From Pseudophaeomoniella oleicola (taxonomy: Eukaryota; Ascomycota; Eurotiomycetes; Phaeomoniellales; Phaeomoniellaceae), in the NCBI GenBank assembly GCA_003868215.1, contig QWDQ01000007.1, positions 558,001-622,000 on the forward strand: DNA of 64,000 nt. The letters are read 5' to 3'. The position numbers and the translations under genes were made by a program. Below the pieces are notes generated by a model. That model was not told the DNA's origin. It searched no databases and saw only the letters and a program-made list of their open reading frames with translations. Below, piece after piece: positions 1-11,126 of the stretch. How positions within the stretch are numbered: the stretch's first letter is position 1; each line of letters begins with the position of its first letter.

Positions 1-1
1 T

Positions 2-461
2 CCAAGCCAGTTTACAGCATATGGACAGCGACCTCCTCCCAACACACTTCATCAAATGGCCCCTCAGCCAATGCAATATCAGACATTTGTGCCACCTTCC
101 CAGCGCAGTACGTCGACTGGACCTGGAGGCTTTATGCCCAACATGAATGCAACTAATGGTTTCGGATATGCTACGCCTCCGACGTCCGTTGAGGCTTTTC
201 GTAATGCTAATAGCCATTCATCGCCCATTGCTGCTGGGTTGGGTCAGATGAGTCCTTCGATCATGGCTCAAAACGGTCCAGGCTTCGGCGCGAATCAAGG
301 TTATAATGCGGCCATGACCGGAATGAACATGTATGGATACGCTCAACAAGGTGTTTATCCCCAACAGCAGATGCAAACGGTACATGGTGGAGGTCGTCGG
401 GGAAGGGTGAGTCTCAGAGTATCAATTACCATGAAAATGCTAACGCCTATTTCAGCGATGA
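2..461 (+). CDS. C-terminal end of an unidentified Q/P/G-rich protein (5' partial)
   Basis: The reading frame is open from the left edge of the window, so this is the 3' end of a longer gene. The visible part is low complexity: rich in Pro, Gln, Asn, Gly, Met and Tyr, with runs such as MYGYAQQGVYPQQQMQ. A 49-nt intron at 407-455 is supported by a GTGAGT donor, a GCTAAC branch site and a TTCAG acceptor. After splicing the frame ends two codons later, giving a basic tail GGRRGRR. Without splicing, the frame runs on to 679 with a composition unlike the rest. Such tails occur in fungal RNA-binding proteins, Pumilio-type among them, but no folded domain is visible, so I do not name the gene. Confidence 0.6.
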
Positions 462-1660
462 GCCTGAGCGCAAGTGATCACCTTCGACCGTCAACAAGCA
501 TCGTTGGTACCGTGCTTGCCATTTATCTCCCTGATCTTATTGCCATGACTTCTCGCCAACAAAGCAGAGACTTCTTTGGTCTCACGTTGCTGCTCGAGAC
601 GCAGGCCCGTCTCAGAGCACTAGCGTCTTTGACTTCACCTTGCAGTCATTGCAACACTGCCTTGAGCAGGAATCCATGAAGCCCCTTGCTTACGAATCTC
701 CTTGTGTATCAAAAGAATTGTTTTGCATGATGGATCTGATACGACCTGGACGGACCAGGATGGCGTATGCCGTGTCCAAAATACTTCGACATTTGAACTT
801 CTTTGTAAGGATATTATGCAACCATTGGCAAATATTCTGCTGGGTGTGGCTTGGAGAGGCTCTGAATCTCTACAGCTGTAGATGTTGTCTTTCAAGCATG
901 GAACCCAGGATAGCCATAAGTACAGAAGGGTCATGTGTGGGGGGGATGTATGTAGCAACAGATGGTGCAGTGGATTAGGTGGTCATTCTCACGTTGGCCA
1001 TGGCAATAGTACCGTTTCTACATGTGTCGGGTGATTCAAGAACCACTGAGCGTAGTCGTGTCCAAGCAGTCCAAATGTGTATTCACCCCGGTCACTTGGT
1101 AGAAGATCCTGACAGCCTCAAGACTCGACACGAATAAAATAGATAGTGATGATCTCTCCACCATAGATTGCTACTAGCCGCGAATTGTAGGCGCACGGGC
1201 AACAGCAAGTGTGCACAGGAAGAGATATCCTCTCTTGCAAATCTCGGAATCGCTAACATGATATTGACCATAGAAATGCATAGGATCGCAAACTAATTGC
1301 TATTGTCAGGATACGTCACGTCCCTAAATTCTGAGGAGGACCCACTTCATTGTTAGGCGGTGATAAACGGTATGAAGAATGAAGTAATTATCGAGGTATG
1401 ACATGGCTCGATGGGCAGACATGGTCTTCAGAACTACGTACTAATTATATAGAAGCAATGTTTTCCAGTCAGCAGCATGTGATTTTGTACGGTTTGCCAA
1501 CACTGGGACCTTGAAATCTTCTGTTTCCTTCCCAACGTCTAGGTGTTAAACAACACCGTCTTCGTTTCCTTCATCCTGTTCTTTCAGAATCTCCCACTAT
1601 TGAATTGCCACAATCTTAGGCTGTTGTTGACGGAACTTCGTGTATCGCATTCATACGATC
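462..1660. other. Intergenic region, no gene seen
   Basis: This should hold the 3' UTR of the left-edge gene and the promoter of the caleosin gene. The open frames here overlap on both strands and show no family resemblance. I see no RNA gene. Confidence 0.5.
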
Positions 1661-2533
1661 ATGAGCACAGAGTCTAGTATGACCTTGGAAAATGAATCAT
1701 TGGCTCCTCAGGTCGTCTCTTCTATATCGGATTATCCAGTGACGCAGGAGAGAGAGCCATTTCCTCAGAGGCATTCTTTGAACGCTATCGATCATGCCGG
1801 TCCGTCGCTCCATCTACCTGAGACTTCACCTACTAATGCATAACCCAGGCACTGCAAGGGCAAATTTAGCCGTCTCTCAGGAAGCACAAGCGGGAACGAC
1901 CACCAACAGCTGGAATGAAAAGCATAGACACCAGACCGTAAGCGCTGTTGGGCTCTCTCGTCACCTTAATGCAGTGAACCTAACGAGCCCTTACTACAGG
2001 TTCTGCAACAACATTGTGACTTCTTTGATCGAGATCGAGATGGTATCATATGGCCACAGGACACTTTCGTTGGATTTCATCGGCTGGGATTCGGGGTCAT
2101 CCTCTCGATTGTGGCTGTCTTGATCATTCATTCCAACTTCTCTTACCCTACAGTCCACGGTTGGCTCCCAGATCCATTCTTTCGCGTATGGGTTGATCGA
2201 ATCCATAAAGACAAGCACGGAAGCGACACCGGAACTTACGATACCGAGGGCAGATATATACCTCAGAGATTTGAGGATATCTTCAGCAAATACAGCGACA
2301 GCGGGGACGGCCTCACTATCTGGGATGTCACCCAAGTTCTTAAGGGTCAACGTTGTATCATGGATCCCATTGGGTGGGGTGCTGCCTTCTTTGAATGGCT
2401 TGCGGCATACCTCATGCTCTGGCCTGAGGACGGAAAGATGCGCAAAGAGGATATCCGACGCATCTATGATGGCAGCATCTTCTATCATATCGCGGAACAG
2501 CGAGAGGGGAAGTCCAATGGCAAGATGCAGTAA
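1661..2533 (+). CDS. Caleosin-family protein (lipid-droplet/ER peroxygenase type)
   Basis: Caleosins are lipid-droplet or ER proteins that bind calcium through one EF-hand; many are haem peroxygenases acting on fatty-acid hydroperoxides. Three exons join in frame (1661-1799, 1849-1937, 2000-2533) to give 253 aa. Visible landmarks, in order: the EF-hand HCDFFDRDRDGIIWPQDT with its preceding invariant His, a hydrophobic stretch GVILSIVAVLII followed by a proline-containing segment, then LPDPFF and the hallmark IHKDKHGSDTGTYDTEGR, which holds the second invariant His. The C-terminal block RRIYDGSIFYHIAEQ is also typical. The first intron (48 nt) uses a GTCCGT donor and a CTAAT branch; the second is 62 nt. 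The N-terminal ~75 residues are divergent, so the start at 1661 (first ATG in frame) is less sure than the core. Confidence 0.93.
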
Positions 2534-3741
2534 TCACACAGCGCTAGGGTCGCTCAGTCCATAGTGTGGTTCCCTCCCGGCGATACAGCCGTGCGGATTC
2601 CAAAGTAGCAGAAATCCGCAATGCCTTGCGCAGATAATACTGGTTCAAGGACTGCGTTGTAACAAGACAATACGCTCACATGGTACACGATTGTATTTCC
2701 AGGATTCGGTATATGCACAATCATGTATGATCCTGGTTATCGCAGTCGCAGGCAGAGCTGCAAGTATTGGTAGAATCATGATGAGATTCCATAGTAAGTT
2801 ACTACGTACTACGTAGCAACGGGTATCATTTCCACAGACTCGTCAATGGCCGATCGCTAGATAGGAAAGGTCGTCGATCGGCAGTGCCCCTGAGCTTCTA
2901 CGGGGAACAATTCCGATTTGTGGGGAGCGAAGGGGAGGCATCAATATACAGATCATAGAATCCTTCGAAACATCATCATTATCATCATCAGCAGGGATCA
3001 ATGCAATACTACGTAGTATGTCTCGTCACTTTATCATCACCTTCACAATCCATGATTTTCCACGACTCTCTACATTGTTGGCAGATCTCCGTACATCGCA
3101 GGGAGGTTCAGCCGTTTCACTCATGACATATTGCAGGACTGCTTCATCTGCCGTCAATGAGCGGTTGGGCCGGAAACGAATTGCAGATGCGCCCCAACAG
3201 ACAGCGATCTCATTAGGCCAGGCACAAGTCATGACGAAGTATATCATTTGATGATCATTCTAGTACACGGCATATCCGTTCATTTAGTGTGCGGGATATG
3301 CATACTAAGTGACTTGTTCCCGTTTCTGAACATGAGTTAGTGATACTTACACCCTGGAGAGGCGTCTATCATGATCATATATTGTTCCAGTGTATCACAG
3401 CCTTACTACCTCATGTCATGATTTCATGATGAATATAGCATCCCGAGATCCCTGCCTACTCCCCACAAGTTCACAGTTCCCGTCCTTCACTTACGTGCTG
3501 TTCATGATCTCATTCGTGATCTGAGACATGAGACAAATATTGCATAAGACGGAACAGGGCAGCGAGGGCACCCCGTCACTCACGTATATTATTCCTCTCA
3601 TCTCCCGTTCTTCTTTTCTCCTTCTTTCTCCTCATCATCAACAAGCATCCATTAGCAGTCAAGCCAGCCTCACACAAAATCGTGCAATTTGAAAAATAGT
3701 ACCATCTCACATCAACCACCGTCAAGAACTCCTCATACACT
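2534..3741. other. Intergenic region with perfect palindromes
   Basis: About 1.2 kb between the caleosin and Con-10 genes, both on the + strand. It holds a 14-bp perfect palindrome at 3006-3019, a related partial copy at 2799-2816, and a CATCAT-type repeat near 2970-2990. Nothing coding is supported. Confidence 0.5.
3006..3019. repeat. 14-bp perfect palindrome ATACTACGTAGTAT
   Basis: The sequence equals its own reverse complement. A related TACTACGTA..CTACGTAG arrangement lies 200 bp upstream. It is about 720 bp upstream of the Con-10 start codon. It could be a binding site for a dimeric factor or part of a dispersed motif; neither is shown. Confidence 0.6.
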
Positions 3742-4118
3742 ATGTCCGGAAACGACAACCCTGGAAACTTCGCCAACCGTCCCAAGGAAGAAGTTCAAGC
3801 TGCAGCTACCAAGGGTGGACAATCATCTCACACCGGTGGTTTTGCCTCGATGGATTCTGACAAGCAGGTAAGCTCACTTTGACTACTTGAATATCCCAAT
3901 CTCCCTTTCTTTCATGTTTGGTCAAGCCATTGCTCTTGCTTCGAACAACACTCAAAGCATCTCTTCCATTTACTTGCTTGAGCACAAAGGAGAACGACAT
4001 ACTGACAAATATGCAGAAAGAGATCGCTTCTCAAGGTGGCCAAGCATCAAGTGGTTCCTTCGAGCCTGGATCTGAGAAAGCCAAGGAAGCTGGACACAAG
4101 GGTGGCTCTTCCTCTTGA
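3742..4118 (+). CDS. Con-10 family stress/conidiation protein (KGG repeats)
   Basis: Small hydrophilic protein of 75 aa, related to Neurospora Con-10 and bacterial stress-induced KGG proteins, a family that accumulates during conidiation and stress. Two exons (3742-3867, 4017-4118) are joined at phase 0 across a 149-nt intron with GTAAGC donor, ACTGAC branch region and ATGCAG acceptor. The sequence shows MSGNDNPGNFANRP at the start, then repeated KGGQ..GGFASMD and KEIASQGGQASSGSFEPG, then KAKEAGHKGG. These are the family's tandem glycine-glycine blocks. Start and length both fit the family. The biochemical role of the family is unknown. Confidence 0.95.
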
Positions 4119-4753
4119 GTACATTCATCAATAGGTTCTACAACCGAGACTGCCTTCATACGGTTTCTTCGACTATGGTATGGGACTTCGGGATTTAGTA
4201 TCACAATGGATTACAAATGGAGTTAACGTGGTGAATATATAGCTGCCATCAGGGGAGCAGATATACAGGTAGCTTTCACGAAGCTCAACCAAACAATCGG
4301 TCTGGAGGTAACCCATCATAAGCTTAGCATAAAGCTAGCTTTCTATGTTATGCAAGAATCAATCACACATCGTGCCACAAAGAAGCTCATCTGCTTGCCC
4401 ATTTTCTCTGCCATCAACAACAGCAGTACATGACCCTCGGTAGCAAACCTTTCCTCTCTCCTTATCCATATTCGTCTAGCTGTAGCCCTCTTCTACCCAG
4501 CCTACAACCCAAACTCAAGGACCTAGATATATTGACGTACGTATCTATCTCTGTAGTACAAGAACGAACTACCCCCCATTCAATCCCAATCCCTTTCAAT
4601 ACTGAACTCAATCATCACCACCGCCGATCCTTCACTGCCTCCCCCATAAGTCACCCCAACCCTCACCCTCTCCCCCCCCTTCGTCATAAAGTCCGTTCAA
4701 CAGAAATATATTATATATTCGATCAAAATCATAAAAGTCACGTGGTCAGCCCG
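4119..4753. other. Intergenic region, no gene seen
   Basis: 3' flank of the Con-10 gene and 5' flank of the tRNA gene. It is C-rich on the + strand around 4590-4680 and AT-rich just before the tRNA. The open frame at 4430-4768 has low-complexity composition and no family resemblance. Confidence 0.45.
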
Positions 4754-4824
4754 GCGTCAGTGGTTTAGTGGTAAAATTCGTCGTTGCCATCGACGAGCCG
4801 GGGGTTCGATTCCCTCCTGACGCA
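4754..4824 (+). tRNA. tRNA-Gly (GCC anticodon)
   Basis: A 71-nt cloverleaf without intron. The acceptor stem pairs GCGTCAG with CTGACGC, with A as the discriminator base. The anticodon stem CGTCG/CGACG encloses loop TTGCCAT, giving anticodon GCC. The internal pol III promoter is intact: A box TGGTTTAGTGG at 4761-4771 and B box GGTTCGATTCC at 4803-4813. Confidence 0.97.
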
Positions 4825-4842
4825 GTCGTTTGTAATTCTCAA

Positions 4843-4852
4843 TTTTTTTTTT
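4843..4852 (+). terminator. Pol III T-run terminator of tRNA-Gly
   Basis: Ten consecutive T residues begin 19 nt after the tRNA's last base, the usual RNA polymerase III stop signal. Confidence 0.85.
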
Positions 4853-6228
4853 GTTATTCTGATATGTTATGGAGGGGGGGAGACGGAGGGATGTGGGTTT
4901 GGGGCGGGAGAAAGGGACTAGAGAAAAAAGAAGAAGTGCTCAATTTTTATTAATTTATATTTCTATTACGTGTTTGTCTGCGGGAGAAGAGAGGAGGTTG
5001 AGCGGTAGGTCATGGGTAGGGCATGGTTCAGTGTTGTTTGAGGACTTTCCGTTGGAGATGTTTTTTTAATCATTTTTTTTTGGTATAAAAAATCTCCTCC
5101 CCAAAAAAGTAAACAATATTGTTGCTTGCAGGGGATAAATAATACGTTACAGTACCTTCTTTTTCTCCAACATTCATTTCTGTCCTTTCTCTCTTTTCCC
5201 TCTCGCCCACACAAACCACACAGATCCAACTGACTAAGTTACCCACTTACTTACTTGAGAATAATAAGATAGGCCGAGCTAAGCGCCACTGCGGCTGGCC
5301 GGACGGTCGCTAGATGTGGGTTGGCTCGTTGGATCAACCAGCTGCGGCAAGCGGGAAAGGATCCTTCCCCCCGGGACTCGGCTCTAATCCCCCGTCGGTC
5401 CATCCCCCAAAAGGAAGAAAGAGGATTGAGACTGCAATCATTTGGAATGTGTGGATGCGTCATATCGGGGCTTGCTGGGTAGCGAGGTAGGTCAGGTAGG
5501 TAGGTCTGTAAGCCTTTCGCGAGATGAATGTTCAGCTAAAGGTGTTCGGGTGGGTATGTGCTACAGCGGTTAGGAAGGCTTGTCATTACCTCGGGTGTAG
5601 CTTTGAGAGGACGGAAGATATGTTTTTGGGTTTGGGGGAGGGGAAGGGCCAGCCGACCGGTTGGAGTTCGGGGGATGGTATGGTGATGATGATGCCTTTC
5701 CGGGTTGGAGGAAGGGGGGGGAAGATGATGCTCCAGGAGGATGGATGGTGTAATCGAAATTGCACACGGCAAGAACAACGATCTGATTGAGAGATCAGCG
5801 TGACAAGAAGGTAACTAACAGGAAGACGGGTATGAGCAGCTATGATCATTTCTAAAAGACACTCGAAAGGCTTGCAGACACGGGGAGGGTACGGGAGATC
5901 TGAAGATGCATAGTAAGACTCAGCGCGTTATCTACCAAACGGACTTCACTGTCATCACTTTCATTATACTCGGGAAAGAATTGGCGACTGCACTGCATTA
6001 TCTTTAATGCAAACCAACGAGGCTCTGCATCAGCTAGGGCCTAGACTTCCAGGAAGCCTCATGAATTATGCACTGTTGTTGTATGAAGACCGACAATTCG
6101 TTGTCCTTTGGGAATCTTCATCTTTATATTGCCCTTCTTGCGCCGTCCTTTGAGCACGTCCCGTGTCGGCGTAAATACGTGCATACGGTACGTAAGACCC
6201 AACGTCTATGGCTGAGCAGGCAGATTTC

Positions 6229-6250
6229 GTTGTTGTTGTTGTTGTTGTTG
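6229..6250. repeat. GTT microsatellite
   Basis: Seven tandem copies of GTT in non-coding sequence. Confidence 0.9.
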
Positions 6251-8974
6251 TGATAGTGATATATATGCAAAGACTCTGTGCCGCTCCTCTCCTCCAATAC
6301 GGGCTTTGTGACCGTCAACATGCCATTGGATACTGTTATTCCTCTCCACCAGCCTATATTGTCTTGCGTATCAGATTCCACGGCGCCGTGGTCGATAAAA
6401 CACATTCGTACAGATGTAGCTTGCCAGCCGGCTCATGCAGGCTAGGGAGGATCGACTGCAAGGCTAAGCGCCACGGACTCCAAAGCTGCAGCCTTCAGCT
6501 ACACATCTCCTTGTCATAGTCACAGCCAATTACGGTCGGGCTCGGTCTTGTGTACTCAGTAATGGCTGTTGCTACATGCAAACCGTACGCCCGAAACCCC
6601 CCCTGCCAACCCGTCGAAATCCGAGAAAGTGATGTGACGGCAGTCTGCATGGCCAGCTGCAGCATAACTGCTCTGCCGAACCCAGTATTTGGTTCCGTTC
6701 GACGATTATGCTTGAGACACGAACAAGCCAGAGCATGTCAATGCAAGCACAAGCAGAATAGACGTATTCTTTGATGCAGCTGTTATTTGGCTTCTTCAAG
6801 ATGAGATTCACCTTCGACTGCAGGAATGCACTAGTAGATTTGCGAGACCTGAAGTAAACTAAAGCAAGACTACACCATGTTAGTGCGTAATTTAATACTC
6901 GGCTCTGCATTGAGAGACCCAAGAGGTGCAGAGAGCGCGGGAAACCCTTCGCTTATGCATGACGGTGGTCGGCGTTAATTAGAGGACGTATTCAAATAGG
7001 CAAGTAGACGAGGCTGAGGCGCGCAAGAACGCAGCGGCCGTCCTGGTGAAAGGAACCTGATATCTGTGGCCGAAACTTTGAGCTTGATTCTCTACAGGTC
7101 TCCCTTGCTTTCAACCGCTATGCTTGGTTGTTAAGGTCAACCTGATGTTGGAAACGCGCGGCTTTTCGCAGCATCCAATTCCATGAAACTGGTAAGCGTC
7201 TCATGCGTGCCATGTGGTCGCACGGCAGTTGGCTAGGAAATGTCAACCTTCTCAGTCCTTGCGTTGCTTGAGCGTAAAGAATTTACCGCCGAGGTGGAAT
7301 GCTTACCAAGTTCTCGAGATGTCGCCGTGAGCTTTTCGGCGAGAGGGGAAGCAAGGGGGCCGACCAGTGGCCTTACAAACGCTTCGTTCGTGGGGGCCGC
7401 ACTGTTGTGATTACAATGGAGAAAGTGAGAAGTGGCTAGCATGTAGAGAACTGGAAGTGGATTAGATGTTCCGAAGACTGGCTGTAGTGCATCCAAGTCC
7501 CAATCTACCGGGAAAGGGAAGCATCGATCGATTGACGAGAGCCAATCTATGAGATAGCACGAACCATGATCTCACGGTGAACAAAAAGAGTTCTGGAAGC
7601 GATGAAAGTTCGGATTCGAGATGCGAACCCAAGCACATCACTGCATAGCCATCATCATGATCCATGGAGAGACGGTTGATGCGGGAAGACCAAAGGGACG
7701 GCACGAAGAGACCAAAGGTTGAGTTAGGTCAGTAGCTTGCTTGGTGTGAAGTGAAGTCAGGGGTTCCCCTGCAGGATTACTCCATTAGTACCTGCCGTCC
7801 GCCTCTCTGGATCAGACGGCAAGATTGAGATCAAGTATGGCGAGATGGCTAGCCCGTCCTGATCTCGATTGCAGATAGGCGACAGTGATGCTGTTGATGA
7901 ACTATCTGAGGTTAGGTACGTCCATTCCATGTAGAGAGCAAACTTTTATAAACGACGTGACCGAAATACCTAAGACAGGGAACCTATTGGTTTTACCGGG
8001 AAGATTTGACGATCGAGTACTGACTACGTACGTGCATTGAGGCAATGCCACCCGAAGGCTCCTACTGTGATGGCCTCTACTATGATGATTCTCCGGTCTG
8101 CAACACTGCGGGATGCAGGTGATCAGCTCCCCGAAAAGCTCTCCAAATGCAGGTTGAGTTGCATTGCATTTTTGCTGAAGCTCATCGAGAGAAGTAGTTC
8201 ATGCTGTGGCCATCAGTTGGCAGAGTGCTGCTCAACTAGTATGTACGGGTACAGCGATGGGCAGGACTATCCAACCAACAGGCCACATCGTCGGGCCGAA
8301 AGAGATGTTTGCGATGTGCATACTTTAGCATGGGCATCACTGCTGCAAATCATGACCAAGCATCCGCTTCATCCGTTCATAGCCCCCCTGTTCAACATGG
8401 ATGCAAGGCTGTGAAGGATCAGGTTGTCGTCCAGCTGTCCCTTGTTCCCTGTTCCTTGTTGGTTAAGTGTAGCCTATATCCCGTCGGCTCTACGAGGAGG
8501 TTGTTGATGCAAGGCACAGCCTTCTAGCCGAGGAATGCAACACAACTTGGTTGAATCATTTCAGGCCCAAGTATGACCTGCAGCTTACTCGAGTAAATAT
8601 CAGTCGATGGTATTACAGAATTCACTCTCGCGTGCCGTGGATACCTAACTTACCTCCATGTCTGGTAATTTCGGTAGGTACCTATCTGCTGGTGGTATGC
8701 ATGATCATGATCATTGGTAGGTAGGTGTCCTTGTCTCTGCATAAGGTATTTTATAGCGTGTACTACAACGTACATACATGGCCGATGATGAAGCAACTAA
8801 GGTTAGGTACCGATCGCAGGATCATCTGGTGTCGACCACCCTCAGGTGCTCTGGAGGCATGATCAATGATGGTTCTCCTACTTGCCATCGGTGGAGATAC
8901 CCTCCTACTACCTTGTTCTTATGACAGTGAATGAGTCCATAGGAACTTGCATTATATGGGTTTGACCAATCTAC

Positions 8975-8999
8975 CTAATTACCTTGCCTAGGTAATTAG
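8975..8999. repeat. Perfect 10-bp hairpin CTAATTACCT / AGGTAATTAG
   Basis: Two perfectly complementary 10-nt arms are separated by a 5-nt loop (TGCCT). It sits in the TAGGTAGG-rich cluster of this gene-poor stretch. Confidence 0.8.
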
Positions 9000-9021
9000 A
9001 TACCTGGAGGTATGATGCCAG

Positions 9022-9087
9022 GGTAGGTAGACAGTAAATACCTAATGATGCTAGGGTACCTAGGTAGGTAGACAGTAAATACCTAGA
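9022..9087. repeat. 41-bp-period direct duplication with TACCTAGGTA palindrome
   Basis: The string GGTAGGTAGACAGTAAATAC begins at 9022 and again at 9063, a 41-bp offset, so this is a short direct duplication. A perfect 10-bp palindrome TACCTAGGTA lies at 9057-9066 where the copies meet. Confidence 0.8.
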
Positions 9088-9668
9088 TAGGTATCATGGT
9101 AGGTAAACTGTCCCCCTAGTGAGCCCCGCAACTCGCTCCGTTCCTTTCCTTGGAAGACTATTTGGATCGTCCCGTCGAGTTTATACCAAAGGCAATCGTG
9201 CAGGTGATTGATTGCTAACTTGTCTATAGCCACGACTATTGGGCTCTAGCGACGCTATTATGTACACATCTGCAGGGATTGATCAATCTTCCCCCTCCCC
9301 TACAGTGGCTAAATCTCTAAGTACCTAAGTACCTTGCCTATCGGCTCACTGTCCACGTCTGGGAATACTTGCAGAATCCACCATCCTAGTTCTATGTTGC
9401 GTTAAACGACCTCGAGTTGCCTTTTGCAACGCTGCAGGACATTAGGCTGAGTTCTTACAACTTTCTACTACTGAGTACGCAGTAGACTCTTCAATCGACA
9501 CGTCCACAATCTCGTGCGCCCATCAAGCCACCTTTCCTCCAAGGTCCACTCATCTTCGCTCTCTCACTTCGATCACTGGTCCGCCTGACCCAACCCTTCT
9601 TGTCCCCCACCCCCCCCTCCTCCATGAAAGCCTAGTCTTCATCACCAGGCATACCACTTTGATGTCGA

Positions 9669-10085
9669 ATGCACTCTCATCGCTGTACGGGACCTAGCAG
9701 AACACCATCCACGGTCCGGAGCAGATCTACCTTTGTAGCGATGCCTACGCTAGGTGTGATGGTATGTGTCGTGATGCGTGTGTGGCGTGGGGGGTCAATC
9801 CAACCCTGCAAGTTTCCAAGGTATGTGACTGTATGTCCTATATTGTACGTATATACCGACAAACATAATGCAAGACAAAAAATCCTTTGCCTTTCCCTTT
9901 TCTCTTTGCTCCTCGCATTTCTCTTCCAAAGCCTAATCCTGTTCCATGCTTGGGAGTCATACAAAACTATGGTCTTCATCTTCTCTTCTGCATATATACC
10001 TCCCAAAGAGTGTGTGAAATCCTTATTCCAGGAGCAGGCTGGAGAGAATCTCCCATCGAGGCCACCTTCACTGTTCATCTTCTGA
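9669..10085 (+). promoter_or_regulatory. Long upstream ATG frame in the leader of the Ecl1-family gene
   Basis: An ATG-initiated frame of 138 codons ends 6 nt before the Ecl1-family start codon. It has no recognisable domain. Several GTATGT sites (the first at 9762) and an AG at 10030-10031 could make part of it a leader intron. If it stays in the mRNA it would act as an inhibitory upstream frame. Both readings are inference. Confidence 0.35.
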
Positions 10086-10091
10086 AAAAGC

Positions 10092-10718
10092 ATGGCCTGG
10101 TGTAAAGATTTTTGTCTTGTTTGTGAACGAGAGACTCGAATTGAGAATGGGAAGACAGTCCCATACTGTTCTCAGGCATGTCGGCTGGCCGATTATGACA
10201 AGCGACATCCCCCGAGTCACCATCCAACGTCCTCAACAGTATCCAACCCCATTCCTCCATTATCAATGCACTACACAAATCCTGGGACCAAAGAAACATA
10301 TCACTTTCCATCACCTCCTCCGAGTGTGGCTCACCCATCCCGACTTGCCCGTCGTCCGTCGATACAGACATCCTGCTCAAGTCAATCATCACGATCATGC
10401 AACGACGTTCCAACACCCACATATACGGCTTGGCCGACCCGAAGCAAATCATACGATATACACACAGGAAAGCAAAAATCACCATACACGTCTGTGATTC
10501 AAGATTCAGATCGAAAGTTCTATGACGCTCTGGGCATCCCTCATGCGACGCCATGCCGACAAGGCTCCTCCTCGTCGACTTCATCACCCCGCACAAGCAC
10601 CACCTCTGTGGACTGGAAAAGTACCAGCCAGACATACGAGAACTCCAGCCACCTGCGCGAATACGCATCTTGCTTCAATCAGCAAGCGCATCGGAGGTCC
10701 ACTCTCAAGTATCTGTGA
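10092..10718 (+). CDS. Ecl1/2/3-type zinc-binding protein (life-span regulatory factor family)
   Basis: Intronless, 208 aa. The N-terminus carries the family's cysteine cluster, with Cys at residues 4, 8, 11, 26 and 30, within MAWCKDFCLVCER and VPYCSQACRLADY. This is the zinc-binding signature of the Ecl1 family, founded on S. pombe Ecl1, which extends chronological life span and is induced by nutrient limitation. The remaining ~170 residues are Ser/Thr/Pro/His-rich and probably disordered, which is usual for the filamentous-fungal members. The start ATG immediately precedes the motif. The family assignment is firm from the motif; a role in longevity or starvation in this organism is only inferred. 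Confidence 0.88.
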   Translation: MAWCKDFCLVCERETRIENGKTVPYCSQACRLADYDKRHPPSHHPTSSTVSNPIPPLSMHYTNPGTKETYHFPSPPPSVAHPSRLARRPSIQTSCSSQSSRSCNDVPTPTYTAWPTRSKSYDIHTGKQKSPYTSVIQDSDRKFYDALGIPHATPCRQGSSSSTSSPRTSTTSVDWKSTSQTYENSSHLREYASCFNQQAHRRSTLKYL

Positions 10719-10997
10719 GACGGCTTCTTCCCGGACTTTGTTTAGGTCAACGCTGCTGATGGTGGCTCGGCTCACAACACGACTGGCCCTGACATTAGCA
10801 ACAATCCATCTTTCCGATCCCCTGAACATTTCATCCTCGAGAGAGCTCTCTCATCCAGGCCGAACATCAGCAGTTGATTTAGACAGGCAGTGAAAGATTG
10901 AATATCAGCATCCCCAAAAAAGGGAGGATCGGCTTGTTTTGATTTCGGGCAATTCTACAATTTTCCATCTCGGACATGCTGGGGCGTTATGGAATAC

Positions 10998-11021
10998 GGA
11001 CAGGACAGGACAGGACAGGAC
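10998..11021. repeat. GGACA tandem repeat
   Basis: Nearly five copies of GGACA in tandem, non-coding. Confidence 0.9.
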
Positions 11022-11100
11022 TTCGGGTAGCGGTGGAAAGACTTATTTTCTTTCGTTTCATTCTATATAACCCTACCCTCCCACCATATTAGTCGGTCGG

Positions 11101-11126
11101 CACACACACACACACACACACACACA
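11101..11126. repeat. CA dinucleotide microsatellite
   Basis: Thirteen CA units in tandem in non-coding sequence. Confidence 0.95.

Larger units (their letters stand above)
4853..10091. other. Long gene-poor region (about 5.2 kb)
   Basis: No open frame here shows family resemblance, and frames on both strands are short and compositionally noisy. I see a GTT microsatellite, a cluster of TAGGTAGG-type motifs at 8.6-9.1 kb with a perfect hairpin, and the leader region of the Ecl1-family gene from about 9.5 kb. Lineage-specific short genes or non-coding transcripts cannot be excluded. Confidence 0.5.

Noticed and set aside
8037-8414. 125-codon frame in the gene-poor region
   Set aside because: No domain, no splice support, and equally long frames occur by chance here.
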